A stretch of DNA of 64,000 nucleotides from Moritella sp. Urea-trap-13 (GCF_002836355.1 NZ_PJCA01000038.1:124001-188000), one strand, 5' to 3'; positions 26,793 through 37,978 are shown, numbered from the stretch's first letter. Notes: generated by a model not told the origin, from the sequence alone. Numbers and translations are program-made.

Positions 26793-27800
26793 TTAATAAC
26801 CATCCGGGTTATTTGCTTGCCAGCGCCAAGTATCAGCCGTCATATCGCTAATACTACGTTGTGCTTTCCAGCCTAATTCGCGCTCAGCTAAGTCAGTTGC
26901 AGCGTAACACTGGGCAATATCACCTTCACGACGTGGAGCGATTTGATAAGCCACGGTCTTACCTGAAGCTTGCTCAAAGGCTTTAACCATTTCGAGTACG
27001 CTGTAACCTTGGCCTGTGCCTAAGTTATAGGTGACTAAGCCAGGATTTGTCATTAGCTTATCTAGCGCCTTTAAATGCCCTAACGCTAAATCAACTACGT
27101 GAATGTAATCACGTACGCCTGTGCCATCCACAGTTGCATAATCATCACCAAATACACTCAGTTGCTTTAGTTTACCCACAGCCACCTGTGAGATATAGGG
27201 CATGAGGTTATTTGGAATGTCATTGGGATCTTCACCAATCAAGCCACTTTCGTGTGAACCCACTGGATTGAAGTAACGTAAGCGGGCTATGTTCCAGCTT
27301 TTGTCTGACTTATACAGATCGGCAAGTATTTCTTCGACCATTAACTTAGAGCGGCCATAAGGGTTAGTCGCAGACGTTGGGAAGCTTTCATCAATCGGCA
27401 CAGAAGCCGGATCGCCATACACAGTTGCTGATGAACTAAATACAAAGTTCTTCACATTGTGCGCAGTCATCGCTTCTAACACGTTAACCGTCGCGGTAAT
27501 GTTATTACGGTAATACGTTAACGGGATCTGGCTTGACTCACCCACTGCTTTCAGACCAGCAAAATGGATCACCGATTTAATATTATGTGCGGTAAAGATA
27601 CGGTTCAGTAATTCAGTATCCAGCACATCACCACAATAAAAAGTCACAGACTTACCGGTGATGGCTTTAACACGCTTTAATGATTCTTCACTTGAGTTAC
27701 ATAAATTATCAATCACCACCACATCTTGGTTGTTGTTTAATAATTCTAATACGGTGTGGCTACCGATATAACCGGCACCGCCGGTGACTAAGATTGTCAT
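26793..27800 (-). CDS. galE: UDP-glucose 4-epimerase
   Basis: Interconverts UDP-glucose and UDP-galactose (or the N-acetyl forms). 335-residue extended [58 protein letters not shown] with the catalytic Ser, [14 protein letters not shown] with Tyr-xxx-Lys, and [18 protein letters not shown], all diagnostic for GalE. It starts 4 bp after the WecA-like gene, the last complete gene of the long - strand polysaccharide locus; a weak hairpin and T-rich stretch follow at 26765-26792. Confidence 0.94.
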   Translation of the reverse strand: MTILVTGGAGYIGSHTVLELLNNNQDVVVIDNLCNSSEESLKRVKAITGKSVTFYCGDVLDTELLNRIFTAHNIKSVIHFAGLKAVGESSQIPLTYYRNNITATVNVLEAMTAHNVKNFVFSSSATVYGDPASVPIDESFPTSATNPYGRSKLMVEEILADLYKSDKSWNIARLRYFNPVGSHESGLIGEDPNDIPNNLMPYISQVAVGKLKQLSVFGDDYATVDGTGVRDYIHVVDLALGHLKALDKLMTNPGLVTYNLGTGQGYSVLEMVKAFEQASGKTVAYQIAPRREGDIAQCYAATDLAERELGWKAQRSISDMTADTWRWQANNPDGY

Positions 27801-27804
27801 GGTA

Positions 27805-28875
27805 CTATTCCTGTAATTTATTTTTATGTGACTCTATACGCCAAGCGCGGATCTTTGCCGTGATCACCCAAACTTTAGATAACAATAGTTGGTATATAAA
27901 GAAGCACAATAAAAACAATATCAGCATGATGTATTCAGGGATCTCGACTATTTCAGCATAGATACCAAAAGCAGCATAGGCGATGGCAATAGAACAAATT
28001 GCACATAATATCTGGGTATTGTTCAGACCTAAACGTTGGAAGATATGGTGTAAATGTTCACGATCGGGTTTAAACGGTGAGTCACCACGGCGAACACGAC
28101 GGATCATGATCGCGGCCATGTCCATTAACGGCACGGCTATTAACCAAAGAGCAGTGACAGGACGTAATAATGCCTCGCCTTTTTGTGACGATAACAATAA
28201 AAACCAGATCACAGTAAAGCCGATTAACATACTACCGGCATCACCCATAAATACTTTACGCTCACGACCTAATAAGCCAAGGTTGAAGAGTACATAAGGT
28301 AAGATGATGACGATTAGCACCAGACATAAGTAAGCCAAGTTAGCTTGCGCATCAATACTCAACACAAAACCTAAACCACCTAGGGTAACGATGGAGAGAC
28401 CACCAAGTAGTCCATCAATACCATCAACCATGTTAAACGCGTTAATTGCGCCAACTACTGCAAGCACTGTAATTAAGTAACCTACCAAGCCTAAGTTAAT
28501 ATCACCAAAGCCCAGCATGTTGCCTAATGTATGTAACTGGATATCGGCAACAAGCATCATGGCAACAGATAAACCGGCTTGTACCACGAAGCGGATCTTA
28601 AAGCTCAAGTCATATTTATCATCCAATGCACCGACTACGGTAAGGATAAAAATACACAACATGAACAAGCGGTAGTTCGGTAACAATTCGGGATTATTGA
28701 ATAAGAAGTACATAAACGAAATACAAATCGTAATACCACCGACTAATGGAATTGCGCCACTGTGGTGTTTACGTGCATTTGGTTTATCAACTAAACCGAT
28801 CTTTTTAGCTATTTTACGCATGGTAAATAGCGTCACTAAAGAGAAAAAGAAAACAAAACCGAGTTCAATTAACAT
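27805..28875 (-). CDS. wecA: WecA-like undecaprenyl-phosphate HexNAc-1-P transferase
   Basis: Polytopic primer transferase of the MraY/WecA family, about 356 residues with some ten membrane helices. Motifs in order: [21 protein letters not shown] near the N-terminus, [11 protein letters not shown] (Asp-Asp pair), [28 protein letters not shown], and [13 protein letters not shown]-like [14 protein letters not shown] in the cytoplasmic loop. It loads GlcNAc-1-P or a similar sugar onto undecaprenyl phosphate to start the repeat of the second locus. I chose ATG 28875, which matches the WecA N-terminus. The longer frame to 28947 translates a 9-bp tandem repeat and is probably leader. Confidence 0.88.
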   Translation of the reverse strand: MLIELGFVFFFSLVTLFTMRKIAKKIGLVDKPNARKHHSGAIPLVGGITICISFMYFLFNNPELLPNYRLFMLCIFILTVVGALDDKYDLSFKIRFVVQAGLSVAMMLVADIQLHTLGNMLGFGDINLGLVGYLITVLAVVGAINAFNMVDGIDGLLGGLSIVTLGGLGFVLSIDAQANLAYLCLVLIVIILPYVLFNLGLLGRERKVFMGDAGSMLIGFTVIWFLLLSSQKGEALLRPVTALWLIAVPLMDMAAIMIRRVRRGDSPFKPDREHLHHIFQRLGLNNTQILCAICSIAIAYAAFGIYAEIVEIPEYIMLILFLLCFFIYQLLLSKVWVITAKIRAWRIESHKNKLQE

Positions 28876-28890
28876 GCTGATTTTAACCTT

Positions 28891-28926
28891 GATTAGTTTG
28901 ATTAGTTTGATTAGTTTGATTAGTAG
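28891..28926. repeat. 9-bp tandem repeat upstream of the WecA-like start
   Basis: Three exact copies of GATTAGTTT and a fourth ending TAG (28891-28926). They lie 15-50 bases upstream of the chosen ATG of the WecA-like gene, in its untranslated leader. A change in copy number would not shift a frame, but would move upstream elements relative to the start. In the longer, unlikely reading frame it would encode repeated Leu-Ile-Lys. Confidence 0.85.
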
Positions 28927-29063
28927 CGGATTAACTTGATAGGGCACTACACCAGAATATAGGTATTATTTTAGACGTACAGGTAATATAGTTATTTACA
29001 CATTAAATAATCGAAGCTGACGGTTCTTATTACAGCTTCGATTATGAACCAAGATAAAAGCCA

Positions 29064-29936
29064 TTAAGCTGATTTCTTTTCAGTTTTTGCTTTATCTAAC
29101 TGCGCTTTGTCATCTTTTAAATAGACGTTGTCGTAACAGTAGTTGATCGCATCGATATAGCCTTCTACTGAACCACAGTCAAAACGTTTACCTTTAAACT
29201 TATAGGCAATCACACAACCTTGTTGCGCTTGTTTTAACAAGGCATCGGTAATTTGGATCTCGCCACCTTTACCTGGTGCTGTGTTTTCGATGAATTCAAA
29301 AATATCCGGTGTTAGAATGTAACGACCAATAATAGCTAAGTTACTTGGTTCTGTACCTGGTGCTGGTTTTTCTACCATGTTCGTCACACGGAATAGATCA
29401 TCACGGATCTCATCACCAGCAATAACGCCATATTTATGGGTTTCACCTGCAGGCACTTCTTCAACGGCAACGATAGAACAACGGAACTGATTGTATAAAG
29501 CAACCATCTGCTCTAACACGCCCTTTTCTTCGTTAACACACAAGTCATCAGCGAGTACAACTGCGAATGGTTCATCACCCACTAACTCACGGCCAGTCAG
29601 GATTGCATGGCCTAAGCCTTTCATTTCACGTTGGCGAATGTAAGTGAATTGCGCTGCATCGATAATACTGCGAATATCATCTAACAATTCTTCTTTGTTC
29701 GTACCTTGTATTTGATCTTCAAGTTCGTAGTTTTTATCAAAGTGATCCATCAGAGAGTGCTTACCGCGACCAGTAACAATACACATGCCGGTCATACCAG
29801 CACTGATCGCTTCCTCAACGCCGTATTCGATTAATGGCTTGTTCACAACAGGCATCATTTCTTTTGGCATAGATTTAGTTGCAGGTAGAAAACGGGTTCC
29901 GTAACCCGCTGCAGGGAATAAACATTTTTTGATCAT
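29064..29936 (-). CDS. galU: UTP-glucose-1-phosphate uridylyltransferase
   Basis: Makes UDP-glucose. 290 residues: KKCLFPAAGYGTRFLPATKSMPKEM at the N-terminus carries the nucleotide-binding signature, then VVNKPLIEYGVEEA, GLGHAILTGRELVGDEPFAVVLADDL with the metal-binding Asp, and NLAIIGRYILTPDIFEF. Start at ATG 29936, with GGAA upstream; a TTG 12 bases earlier is less likely. It follows ugd with a 7-bp tandem repeat between them, so substrate supply for ugd is made in the same operon. Confidence 0.94.
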   Translation of the reverse strand: MIKKCLFPAAGYGTRFLPATKSMPKEMMPVVNKPLIEYGVEEAISAGMTGMCIVTGRGKHSLMDHFDKNYELEDQIQGTNKEELLDDIRSIIDAAQFTYIRQREMKGLGHAILTGRELVGDEPFAVVLADDLCVNEEKGVLEQMVALYNQFRCSIVAVEEVPAGETHKYGVIAGDEIRDDLFRVTNMVEKPAPGTEPSNLAIIGRYILTPDIFEFIENTAPGKGGEIQITDALLKQAQQGCVIAYKFKGKRFDCGSVEGYIDAINYCYDNVYLKDDKAQLDKAKTEKKSA

Positions 29937-29946
29937 TACAAATTCC

Positions 29947-29979
29947 AAGTTTTAAGTTTTAAGTTTTAAGTTTTAAGTT
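29947..29979. repeat. 7-bp tandem repeat between ugd and galU
   Basis: Nearly five copies of AAGTTTT (29947-29979) fill the gap between the ugd stop codon and the galU ribosome-binding region. The repeat ends inside the ugd stop codon. It lies about 10 bases from the galU start, so copy-number changes could alter the ugd-galU spacing. Confidence 0.85.
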
Positions 29980-31144
29980 AATCTGAACCGAAAAGATCGC
30001 GGGTATAAACTTTATCAGCAACATCAGACAACTCTTCAGCCATACGATTAGATACAATGACATCTGACGTTGCTTTAAATTCAGCTAAGTCTTTAATTAC
30101 TTGAGAATGGAAAAACTCTGGTTCATCAAGTACTGGTTCATAAATAACAACTTCAACACCTTTAGCTTTCAGGCGCTTCATAATGCCTTGAATACTTGAT
30201 GCGCGGAAGTTATCCGACCCCGACTTCATGATCAAACGATATATACCGACGCGCTTGGGATTACGCTTTAAAATTGAATCTGCCACAAAATCTTTACGAG
30301 TAGTATTTGCCTCTACGATCGCACCGATAATACTGTTCGGTACATCTGCATAGTTAGCACGCAACTGTTTGGTATCTTTTGGTAAGCAATAACCGCCATA
30401 GCCAAATGACGGATTATTATAATGACTGCCAATACGTGGGTCTAAACCAACCCCCTCAATAATATGACGGGCATTCAAGTTGTGTGATTCAGCATAAGAA
30501 TCTAATTCATTGAAATAAGCAACTCGCATAGCAAGGTAAGTATTAGAGAATAGCTTTACAGCTTCAGCTTCGGTCGAATCGGTAAACAATACCTGAATAT
30601 CTTCTTTTACTGCACCTTGTACTAGTAAACTTGCAAATACCTCAGCGCGTTCACTACACTCACCGACAATAATACGTGATGGATGTAAGTTGTCATATAA
30701 CGCACGTCCTTCACGTAAGAACTCAGGAGAGAACATCAGGTTTTCACAACCTAACTCTTGTTTAATACGCGCTGTATAACCAACTGGTACAGTAGATTTA
30801 ATCACCATCACAGCTTGTGGGTTGATAGCCATAACGTCTTTAATCACAGATTCAACAGAAGATGTATTGAAATAATTATTTTCAACATCATAATCAGTTG
30901 GTGTTGCAATAATCACAAATTCAGCATTTTGATAAGCGATCTGTTTATCTAGCGTTGCAGTGAAATTAAGATCTTTATTCTTCAAGAAATCTTCAATTTC
31001 AACATCAACAATCGGTGATTTTTTCTGATTTAGTAGATTGATTTTTTCTTCAATAAGATCAACTGCAATCACTTCATTGTTCTGCGCAAGTAACATCGCA
31101 TTCGACAAACCGACATAACCGGTTCCGGCAATGGCTATTTTCAT
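29978..31144 (-). CDS. ugd: UDP-glucose 6-dehydrogenase
   Basis: Oxidises UDP-glucose twice to UDP-glucuronate with NAD. 388 residues, the short proteobacterial form: [20 protein letters not shown] (NAD loop), [61 protein letters not shown], and the catalytic Cys in [23 protein letters not shown]. It lies 27 bp downstream of the phosphomannomutase gene. It implies that glucuronic acid, or a sugar derived from it, is part of the polymer. Confidence 0.94.
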   Translation of the reverse strand: MKIAIAGTGYVGLSNAMLLAQNNEVIAVDLIEEKINLLNQKKSPIVDVEIEDFLKNKDLNFTATLDKQIAYQNAEFVIIATPTDYDVENNYFNTSSVESVIKDVMAINPQAVMVIKSTVPVGYTARIKQELGCENLMFSPEFLREGRALYDNLHPSRIIVGECSERAEVFASLLVQGAVKEDIQVLFTDSTEAEAVKLFSNTYLAMRVAYFNELDSYAESHNLNARHIIEGVGLDPRIGSHYNNPSFGYGGYCLPKDTKQLRANYADVPNSIIGAIVEANTTRKDFVADSILKRNPKRVGIYRLIMKSGSDNFRASSIQGIMKRLKAKGVEVVIYEPVLDEPEFFHSQVIKDLAEFKATSDVIVSNRMAEELSDVADKVYTRDLFGSD

Positions 31145-31171
31145 TTTAATTCCCTTATTACAGCTGTATTT

Positions 31172-32605
31172 TTAAGCAGTAATATTAATTAATTGGATCT
31201 GTTGCAACGCATGGTTCACTAAATACTGAGCTTGTTCAATTGAATTTGATTCAGCATAACAACGTAACTCTGGCGCATTACCCGACGGACGAAAATGAAT
31301 AATATCACCCGTCATTAATGTCAACCGTAAACCATCGGTAGTATTAATTTCAGCTACAGTTAAATCAGAGAAACCTAATTGAATTAAAAATTTCGCTGGT
31401 TGTTCTTTCGCAATGTTTAAAATAGCGAAGCTCTTTTCGGTTGCAAAATTTTGAATACGATCACTGTGAGTCAGTCGCTGTGGTAATGCATTAACTAATG
31501 CTGAAATATTCTTTTCACTTGCTGCCGCTAACAACATCAACGCCGGTAATACCGCATCGCGAGTTGGCAATGCTTTAACGAGTTTGTTATTAACAACAAC
31601 ATCAGTACCTAATAAAAAACCACCATTAGCCTCAAAGCCAGCTACTGTAACGTAATTTTTAGCTAATTCTTCAAATTCAGCGATAACATACGGTGAACCA
31701 ATCTTAGTACGCGTAACATGATTAAATAACTCACAGCTTTCAATTGAAGTATTACAGCTTACAGGTACAGCTAGCGCATCGATTTTCATTGCATTTGCAC
31801 ATAATAAACCAAGTACATCGCCACGTAGCCAATCACCATTTTCATCTGCAACTAACGGGCGGTCACCGTCACCATCGGTAGAGAAAATAAAATCAAGATC
31901 ATATTGTGCTGACCAATTTTTGGCTTTGAGTTTATCAGCTTCTGACACCGCTTCAGTATCAATAGGCACAAACTCATCACTACGCTCTAACGCAATAACT
32001 TCAGCGCCAAGTGCAATGAACATATCTGCATACAGATCACGACCAGCACTGGAATGCTCATAAATACCTACGCGTTTACCAGCAAGTAATAAACTATCAA
32101 ATAAAGAGGTATAACGCTCAACATAAGCTACCGCAGCTTTAGTATTTGTTACTAATTCAGGCAGGTCAGAAATAGCTTCAAATTCAGCCGTTGCATTTAA
32201 AATACCTTGCTCATCTACTTTACTGATTTCACCATCTGGACGATAGAATTTAAGCCCATTGCGATCAAAAGGAATATGACTACCAGTGACCATGATACAC
32301 GGTATGTTATCTTGCATTGATATATAAGCTAAAGCGGGTGTTGGTACAACACCATAATAAATAGCTTCAATACCAAGTTGTTCTAATGCTTTAATACATG
32401 CTTGCGCCATTCCAGGGCTACTAGGGCGATTATCAATCGCGATAGCGACTTGCTTAAATGTAAATTCTTTTTTCATGCAGCTAATAAAAGCATGGGTAAA
32501 TGCAGCACAAGCATTATCTGTAAATTGAGTAACTAAACCACGGGCACCACTCGTACCAAATTGAATGCCTGATTTTTCTATTTCATTAGAGCTAATTAAC
32601 ATCAT
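31172..32605 (-). CDS. manB: Phosphomannomutase/phosphoglucomutase-type enzyme
   Basis: 477-residue alpha-D-phosphohexomutase. The catalytic phosphoserine loop is [19 protein letters not shown], the metal-binding loop is [14 protein letters not shown], the sugar-specificity loop [11 protein letters not shown] is present, and the phosphate-binding C-terminal loop is [16 protein letters not shown]. It would convert mannose-6-P to mannose-1-P for the adjacent ManC. The start ATG overlaps the manC stop (ATGA). Its HIP rather than HNP after TGS marks it as belonging to a less common subgroup of the family. Confidence 0.87.
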   Translation of the reverse strand: MMLISSNEIEKSGIQFGTSGARGLVTQFTDNACAAFTHAFISCMKKEFTFKQVAIAIDNRPSSPGMAQACIKALEQLGIEAIYYGVVPTPALAYISMQDNIPCIMVTGSHIPFDRNGLKFYRPDGEISKVDEQGILNATAEFEAISDLPELVTNTKAAVAYVERYTSLFDSLLLAGKRVGIYEHSSAGRDLYADMFIALGAEVIALERSDEFVPIDTEAVSEADKLKAKNWSAQYDLDFIFSTDGDGDRPLVADENGDWLRGDVLGLLCANAMKIDALAVPVSCNTSIESCELFNHVTRTKIGSPYVIAEFEELAKNYVTVAGFEANGGFLLGTDVVVNNKLVKALPTRDAVLPALMLLAAASEKNISALVNALPQRLTHSDRIQNFATEKSFAILNIAKEQPAKFLIQLGFSDLTVAEINTTDGLRLTLMTGDIIHFRPSGNAPELRCYAESNSIEQAQYLVNHALQQIQLINITA

Positions 32606-34017
32606 ACTCTTCCATATTTGTCATCGAAACGAACAATATCATCTTCACCAAGGTACGAACCCGTTTGCACTTCAATCAGTTCAAGCGGTAATACGCCCGG
32701 ATTTTCTAACGCGTGAATTTGACCTAATGGAATATACGTCGACTCATTCTCTGTCACTAAGAACGTTTTATCACCGTTAGTTACACTTGCCGTACCCGAT
32801 ACTACAATCCAATGTTCCGCTCTGTGGTGATGCATTTGTATTGATAATTTAGCACCTGGATTAACCGTAATACGTTTAACTTGGTCACGTTCACCAAAAT
32901 CAAGTGAGTCATATTTCCCCCAAGGACGGAACACTTCACGTTGATGTTTATATTCGTAGCGGTCTTGTGCTTTCAACTTTTCAACGATAGTTTTCACATC
33001 TTGAACCTGGTCTTTGCAAGCCACTAATAACGCATCTTTAGTTTCAACTATCACTAAGTTATCAACACCAACCGTCGTTACAAGTTTGTGACCAGCATTA
33101 ATGTATGAGTTAGTAGTATTGTGCGAGATGATGTCACCGTGATTAACGTTACCATTCTCGTCTTTCTCGCTAACTTCCCACAATGATGAGAATGAACCGA
33201 CATCACTCCAACCTGCACTCATTGGTACGACAATAGCATCGCTAGTGCGCTCCATCACCGCATAATCAACGGAATCTTCAGGGCATTGGGCAAAGATATC
33301 AGCACTGATACGTGTGAAGTCTAAATCTTGCGTTTTGTTCTCATACGCTTGTGTGCATATCGCTAACATATCCGGCGAGAATTTAGCCAGTTCTTCAAGG
33401 TAACGAGATGCTTTAAACATGAACATACCGCTGTTCCACAGATACTCACCAGAATCTAGGTAGGTTTGCGCTGTTGCTAGATTTGGTTTTTCAACAAAGC
33501 TATCAACGTCAAAACCAATCGCTTCATTGGGCGTTTGTTTCGCGCCTTGCTTGATGTAGCCATAACCGGTTTCAGCATGAGTGGGGACGATACCAAAAGT
33601 AACGAGTTTATCTTGCGCTGCAAATCCCTTTGCATCAAGCACGGCTTGTTGGAAAGCGGCAACATCTTTAATCACATGGTCAGCAGCAAGTACAAGTAAT
33701 AATGGGTCATCGCCTTTTGCAACTGCAGCTAATGCAGCAAGAGTGATTGCAGGCGCGGTGTTTTTACCCATAGGCTCAAGAATAATGTCACTTGCAGCTG
33801 TATCGTTTACGCGTAATTGCTCTGCCACGATAAAACGGTGTTCGTTATTACAGATAATCAACGGATTTAAGCATTGAGTATTATCAAGACGATTAATCGT
33901 TTCTTGTAATAAGGTATTTTCATTAAGTAATGCTAGGAATTGCTTTGGATGTAATGCGCGAGATAAAGGCCATAAGCGTGAGCCGCTACCGCCTGACATG
34001 ATTACCGGTAATATCAT
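32602..34017 (-). CDS. manC: Mannose-1-phosphate guanylyltransferase/mannose-6-P isomerase
   Basis: Bifunctional enzyme making GDP-mannose, about 470 residues. The nucleotidyltransferase part (1-340) begins [19 protein letters not shown] and has [20 protein letters not shown] and [10 protein letters not shown]. The C-terminal cupin isomerase domain has [40 protein letters not shown] and [23 protein letters not shown] 34017 is chosen (GGAA upstream); the TTG 12 bases earlier is unlikely. It implies mannose or a GDP-mannose-derived sugar in the repeat. No GDP-mannose dehydratase is seen in this window. Confidence 0.94.
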   Translation of the reverse strand: MILPVIMSGGSGSRLWPLSRALHPKQFLALLNENTLLQETINRLDNTQCLNPLIICNNEHRFIVAEQLRVNDTAASDIILEPMGKNTAPAITLAALAAVAKGDDPLLLVLAADHVIKDVAAFQQAVLDAKGFAAQDKLVTFGIVPTHAETGYGYIKQGAKQTPNEAIGFDVDSFVEKPNLATAQTYLDSGEYLWNSGMFMFKASRYLEELAKFSPDMLAICTQAYENKTQDLDFTRISADIFAQCPEDSVDYAVMERTSDAIVVPMSAGWSDVGSFSSLWEVSEKDENGNVNHGDIISHNTTNSYINAGHKLVTTVGVDNLVIVETKDALLVACKDQVQDVKTIVEKLKAQDRYEYKHQREVFRPWGKYDSLDFGERDQVKRITVNPGAKLSIQMHHHRAEHWIVVSGTASVTNGDKTFLVTENESTYIPLGQIHALENPGVLPLELIEVQTGSYLGEDDIVRFDDKYGRV

Positions 34018-34029
34018 AATAAATTCCAA

Positions 34030-35214
34030 TTAATTTTGAAGAAGTTTTTCTATTGCAGTGGTCACTGGATTCAATTTCCCAGACCAAGAATGAGTAGATT
34101 GAACATATCTAAATGCATTTATAGATATTTTTTGAGCAAAGTCCCTATCTTTTTCTAATTTAATGATTTGAGAAACAAACTGTTCAGGATTATCTGATAT
34201 TAAAATATCTTTTTCGGGCTGAGCTTCAAGACCCTCTAATCCTGTACTAGTCGTTATAGATGGTATACCTAAAGCCATATACTCTAAAATTTTATTTTGC
34301 ACACCAGCAGCTAAACGAACTGAACAAATACCGGCAATACCACCTCGAGCATGAGATACAATATTATCTACAGCTCCTGTAACGATAACGCCATCTAAAC
34401 GTCGTAATTTCCTTTCGTCGTCAGGTTTTATTCGGCCTATAACTTTGAATTTATAATCGCCATGTTTTCTTAACAGCGGTAAACTTTCTTTAGCAAACCA
34501 CATCGCAGCATCAAAATTTTGGGCTGAATACATATTACCAATAAATATTACTTCTTTATTCGTTAGCGAAAATTCATAAGGTAGCGTAGATAAATCAACG
34601 CCATTAGAACAAACTAACGTTTTATTATAGCTTTCTGTGCCTTTTTTAAATAAGAAATCTTTATCGAACTGTGAAACTAAAATATTATGATCGAATAATG
34701 TAGCAACGTCCTTCTCATAATTATTTAAACGGTTTTTTTCTAACTTATAGATCAGGCCTTTAATTCCCGCATTATTTTTTGTTTCACAAGCTCGCGTATA
34801 ATTCATTGAAATAGCATCTGTCATTTCAAGTACTTTCTTATTCGGTAGATTCTTTACATAATCCGCGACTCGAATAAGATGAGGTAGAACAAGATCATGT
34901 TCTTTTGCTAATTTTTCTACTAATTTCTTAAACTGATTAGATTTATAATATGCAACCTGTAGTGGTCTTTTTGTTGGCAGCGCTAAAAGGCAATTAACAT
35001 AAGAATTAAGTTTTGGTAAAAGCACACGATGAATCTCAGAAAACACTCCGTCATTTGGAGTATTCAATTCCATTTCATATTTTGTCTCACATAAACTTAA
35101 AAGTGTCAGAGAATAAGTTTTAGACAGTTCTTTACACAATTCATAAATTCTTAACCTATCTCCACCGATCACTGGATATGGAAAACGAGGGGTCAAAACT
35201 AATATTTTTTTCAT
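34030..35214 (-). CDS. GT4-type glycosyltransferase
   Basis: 394-residue GT-B enzyme. The N-terminus, KKILVLTPRFPYPVIGGDRLRIYEL, is typical of a group also found in EpsH/PEP-CTERM-type exopolysaccharide loci. VIFIGNMYSAQNFDAAMWF opens the C-terminal domain, and the donor-site region is VQNKILEYMALGIPSITTSTGLEGL with the Glu-x7-Glu spacing approximate. It lies between manC and another GT, with 2-12 bp gaps. Donor and acceptor cannot be read. Confidence 0.8.
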   Translation of the reverse strand: MKKILVLTPRFPYPVIGGDRLRIYELCKELSKTYSLTLLSLCETKYEMELNTPNDGVFSEIHRVLLPKLNSYVNCLLALPTKRPLQVAYYKSNQFKKLVEKLAKEHDLVLPHLIRVADYVKNLPNKKVLEMTDAISMNYTRACETKNNAGIKGLIYKLEKNRLNNYEKDVATLFDHNILVSQFDKDFLFKKGTESYNKTLVCSNGVDLSTLPYEFSLTNKEVIFIGNMYSAQNFDAAMWFAKESLPLLRKHGDYKFKVIGRIKPDDERKLRRLDGVIVTGAVDNIVSHARGGIAGICSVRLAAGVQNKILEYMALGIPSITTSTGLEGLEAQPEKDILISDNPEQFVSQIIKLEKDRDFAQKISINAFRYVQSTHSWSGKLNPVTTAIEKLLQN

Positions 35215-35216
35215 AA

Positions 35217-36320
35217 TTACAAATCCGATAAAACTAAAGAAATAATTTCATTTACACGAAAGTAAGAATAATAATTAACATAATCATCGTTTATTTCTTT
35301 CTTATTGACTCTCGCAGATAAAATATCAAATGTGTCAGAATTTATATCTTCAATAGTACTATACTCAAAAATAAATGATTTATCTTTCACATCTTCATAT
35401 CCGATTAGCGAGTGTGACGTAGCAAAAATAGGTATTTGATATTTCATTGCTTCTGCAATTTTAGTTTTCATCCCACTACCTACATTCACACATGAAATAT
35501 AGAATTTAGCTTCCTTAAACAATAACTCCATTTCATTCATAGAAGGATCACTACAAAAAACCATATTATCTGGAATTTTACAATTCACATTACATAACTG
35601 TCGACCTGCAGCAATAAATTTCATACTCGGATTATTTACAGCTGTTTTAATATAATCACTCAATGCTAATAAATTCGGTTCAAAATCAAATGACGCTGTA
35701 AACAATACATATCCTGCATCCATTTCCTTTGAAAAATTTATATTATCAAAACATATAGGAATGATATAAACGTCTGAACAACTAAACGAGCTAGCATCAT
35801 TTTTGGTAATAAAAGTTAATTTATGAGATAATTTCAAAGATAATCTTTCAGACAACTGAATCAACAAAAAATCAACAACGGCTATAAAATATCTATAATT
35901 AGCCTGTGGTTTTTTCAATCTTGAAAACAATAACTTAGATTCATTATTATCAAAATGAGTTATTATTTTTTTATTTGGAAAAAACAAACGAACAAAACCG
36001 ACAATTAAACCTAATCGTGAAGAATGAATAGCTATAACATCTGAAATCTTAATATATTTAATTAATGACAATATATAAAAAAACAAAAAACTAGGTGACA
36101 ACAAAACTCTAGAAAAAAAATCAGATGTCAACGACTTATCAAATGTTTTATATTTGACATTTTTAGTATTCCTAGTCGAATTCCCATCCGACTTACCTAT
36201 AACTGTAAGAGTTTCTACATTTTTAGAATATCCATCTATCAATGTTCTGAAATAATGCCCACCTCCAGTCAACTCTGAAGGTGAGTTAATAGATAATAAC
36301 AATACTTTACTATTATTCAT
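35217..36320 (-). CDS. Glycosyltransferase (GT-B)
   Basis: Glycosyltransferase of about 367 residues with low overall conservation. SKVLLLSINSPSELTGGGHYF forms the N-terminal GT-B start, VLFTASFDFEPNLLAL begins the second domain, and VGSGMKTKIAEAMKYQIPIFATSHSLIGY is the donor-binding segment. ATG 36320 is favoured: GAGG is seven bases upstream and it overlaps the end of the upstream gene by 8 bp. AT-rich, like the surrounding genes, consistent with acquisition of this segment by transfer. Confidence 0.75.
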   Translation of the reverse strand: MNNSKVLLLSINSPSELTGGGHYFRTLIDGYSKNVETLTVIGKSDGNSTRNTKNVKYKTFDKSLTSDFFSRVLLSPSFLFFYILSLIKYIKISDVIAIHSSRLGLIVGFVRLFFPNKKIITHFDNNESKLLFSRLKKPQANYRYFIAVVDFLLIQLSERLSLKLSHKLTFITKNDASSFSCSDVYIIPICFDNINFSKEMDAGYVLFTASFDFEPNLLALSDYIKTAVNNPSMKFIAAGRQLCNVNCKIPDNMVFCSDPSMNEMELLFKEAKFYISCVNVGSGMKTKIAEAMKYQIPIFATSHSLIGYEDVKDKSFIFEYSTIEDINSDTFDILSARVNKKEINDDYVNYYSYFRVNEIISLVLSDL

Positions 36321-37410
36321 CAAAAGACCTCAATATTTTATTTATTAGCACATCGACATTGAAGTAATCTTCTATTTTTTTCTTTGCATTAGCTCCCATA
36401 AGAAGAGAAAATGTAGGATTATTAATGTACTGTTCTATACATTTATAAAGTTCAACTTCATTATTTTGAGAATAGACTAATCCACTCTCATTATTAATAA
36501 TCAAATCGTCAGCAACACCTGTATGATCACTTACAATAATAGGTTTACCTAAAGTTGCGGCTTCATTGACGACTAATCCCCACGCTTCCGTTGTTCTAGT
36601 TCTAATTGAAGGTAAAACAACCATCTCTGCTTTATTTAAAAGACTATACTTTTGACTAGTTAATACTTTTTTATTTGGTATTATAACCTTTCCTGACAAA
36701 CCAAGCTTATTAACTAAATCATGCAATTTTTTATATTCAGGACCCTCTCCGGCAAGAAGTAATTTCTTTAATGGATATTTATCTGATATTAATTTAAATG
36801 CTTTAATCAAACTAGCCTGCCCTTTAAAGCTAACTAATCTACCAAAGCATAAGATATATTCACATTCAGCTATATCTTTAATATATAAATCATCATGAAA
36901 AGGTATATTCGATAAAGGGACTACATTTGGAGCATGAATCAATTGACTTAATTCAGCACCATTATCGAGTAAATATTTTTTTTGTTTATTACCAAATGAT
37001 AGTATTTTATAGCAATTTTTAACAATATACCTTTCAAGAGGTTTAGTTATAAACCTACGAGGATGAATTACATCAGCCCACTGTTCATTCCATAGAATAA
37101 ATCTAATTTTATTACGAATAGAATGATAAAAGCCAACATATGTAATTGCATAGCCTAAATCAGTACTAATTATCACATCATATTGTTTCTTATTAAGCTC
37201 TTTAGATAAATTAAAAGGTATAACCAAATCTTGACATAATGGGATTCTAACACTGTCAATTAACGTCAAATCATCAAGTTTTGAACAAGGTTCATCTAAT
37301 AAGAAAAAGTCTATATCAACACCTTCATTTTTACTAAGACCGTTAAATACAGGGAACCTGAAATCTTTACAATTAGAATGCAAAAATGCGACCTTTATTT
37401 TATTACACAC
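36313..37410 (-). CDS. GT4-type glycosyltransferase
   Basis: Retaining GT-B enzyme of about 365 residues. NKIKVAFLHSNCKDFRFPVF at the start, YILCFGRLVSFKGQASLIKAF opening the C-terminal domain, LLLAGEGPEYKKL, and EAWGLVVNEAATLGKPIIVSD with the Glu-x7-Glu motif. I chose a GTG start at 37410 (GAGGAA 6-7 bases upstream), which overlaps the acetyltransferase stop by 8 bp; the nominal ATG at 37458 would overlap that gene by 56 bp. The donor sugar is unknown. Confidence 0.8.
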   Translation of the reverse strand: MCNKIKVAFLHSNCKDFRFPVFNGLSKNEGVDIDFFLLDEPCSKLDDLTLIDSVRIPLCQDLVIPFNLSKELNKKQYDVIISTDLGYAITYVGFYHSIRNKIRFILWNEQWADVIHPRRFITKPLERYIVKNCYKILSFGNKQKKYLLDNGAELSQLIHAPNVVPLSNIPFHDDLYIKDIAECEYILCFGRLVSFKGQASLIKAFKLISDKYPLKKLLLAGEGPEYKKLHDLVNKLGLSGKVIIPNKKVLTSQKYSLLNKAEMVVLPSIRTRTTEAWGLVVNEAATLGKPIIVSDHTGVADDLIINNESGLVYSQNNEVELYKCIEQYINNPTFSLLMGANAKKKIEDYFNVDVLINKILRSFDE

Positions 37411-37978
37411 CACGACTTCCTCTTGTATTGATAACATACATTCGATGTGAACTAACAACTGAGTTTAATTTCACATCTTTATATACTAATGAATTAGCGG
37501 CAACTACCACATTATCTTCAATTATAATGGAACCTACAATAACTGCGTTTGCACCGGCAAAAAAATTATTTCCTATTGTAGGTAACCCTCTCTCATTACG
37601 ACCAGAAACACCAATAGTAACACCTTGATGCAAGGTGCAATCATCCCCAATGACAACGCCATCTCCAACAATTATATTAGAAAAATGCGCAATTAACATT
37701 CCTTTCCCAAGTTTTGAATTGTATGAAAGACTAATTCCAAATAAAATTTCAACAATCATTTTAGAGATACCAGTTATAATCCAGATCAATTGTTTAAAAA
37801 AAATAACTCTGGCACTTACTCTACGTAATTCTTTACCAATTCTATAGTTTAACAACGCTAAAAAACCAAATTTAGAAAATGATCTAAGAATTAAAAAAAT
37901 AAAATAAAATATACTACCATTACCATTACCATACGAATATCTGTAAACATCACATTTCAGTTCTTTTAATATTTTCAT
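37403..37978 (-). CDS. Serine-acetyltransferase-like O-acetyltransferase (first of two)
   Basis: About 191 residues. A hydrophobic N-terminal half (SIFYFIFLILRSF, IIWITGISKMIVEILFG-like) is followed by left-handed beta-helix repeats: GKGMLIAHFSNIIVGDGVVIG, LHQGVTIGVSGRNERGLPTIG, NNFFAGANAVIVGSIIIEDN. The CysE/NeuD-type repeat with LHQGVTIG is common in capsule loci, where such proteins O-acetylate sugars. ATG 37978 follows AGGA by seven bases and overlaps the polymerase gene by 29 bp. A true cysteine-pathway role is unlikely in this setting. Confidence 0.78.
   Translation of the reverse strand: MKILKELKCDVYRYSYGNGNGSIFYFIFLILRSFSKFGFLALLNYRIGKELRRVSARVIFFKQLIWIITGISKMIVEILFGISLSYNSKLGKGMLIAHFSNIIVGDGVVIGDDCTLHQGVTIGVSGRNERGLPTIGNNFFAGANAVIVGSIIIEDNVVVAANSLVYKDVKLNSVVSSHRMYVINTRGSRGV

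Noticed and set aside
28876-28947. 24-residue N-terminal extension of the WecA-like protein
   Set aside because: It translates the tandem repeat (Leu-Ile-Lys units); the WecA family start matches ATG 28875.
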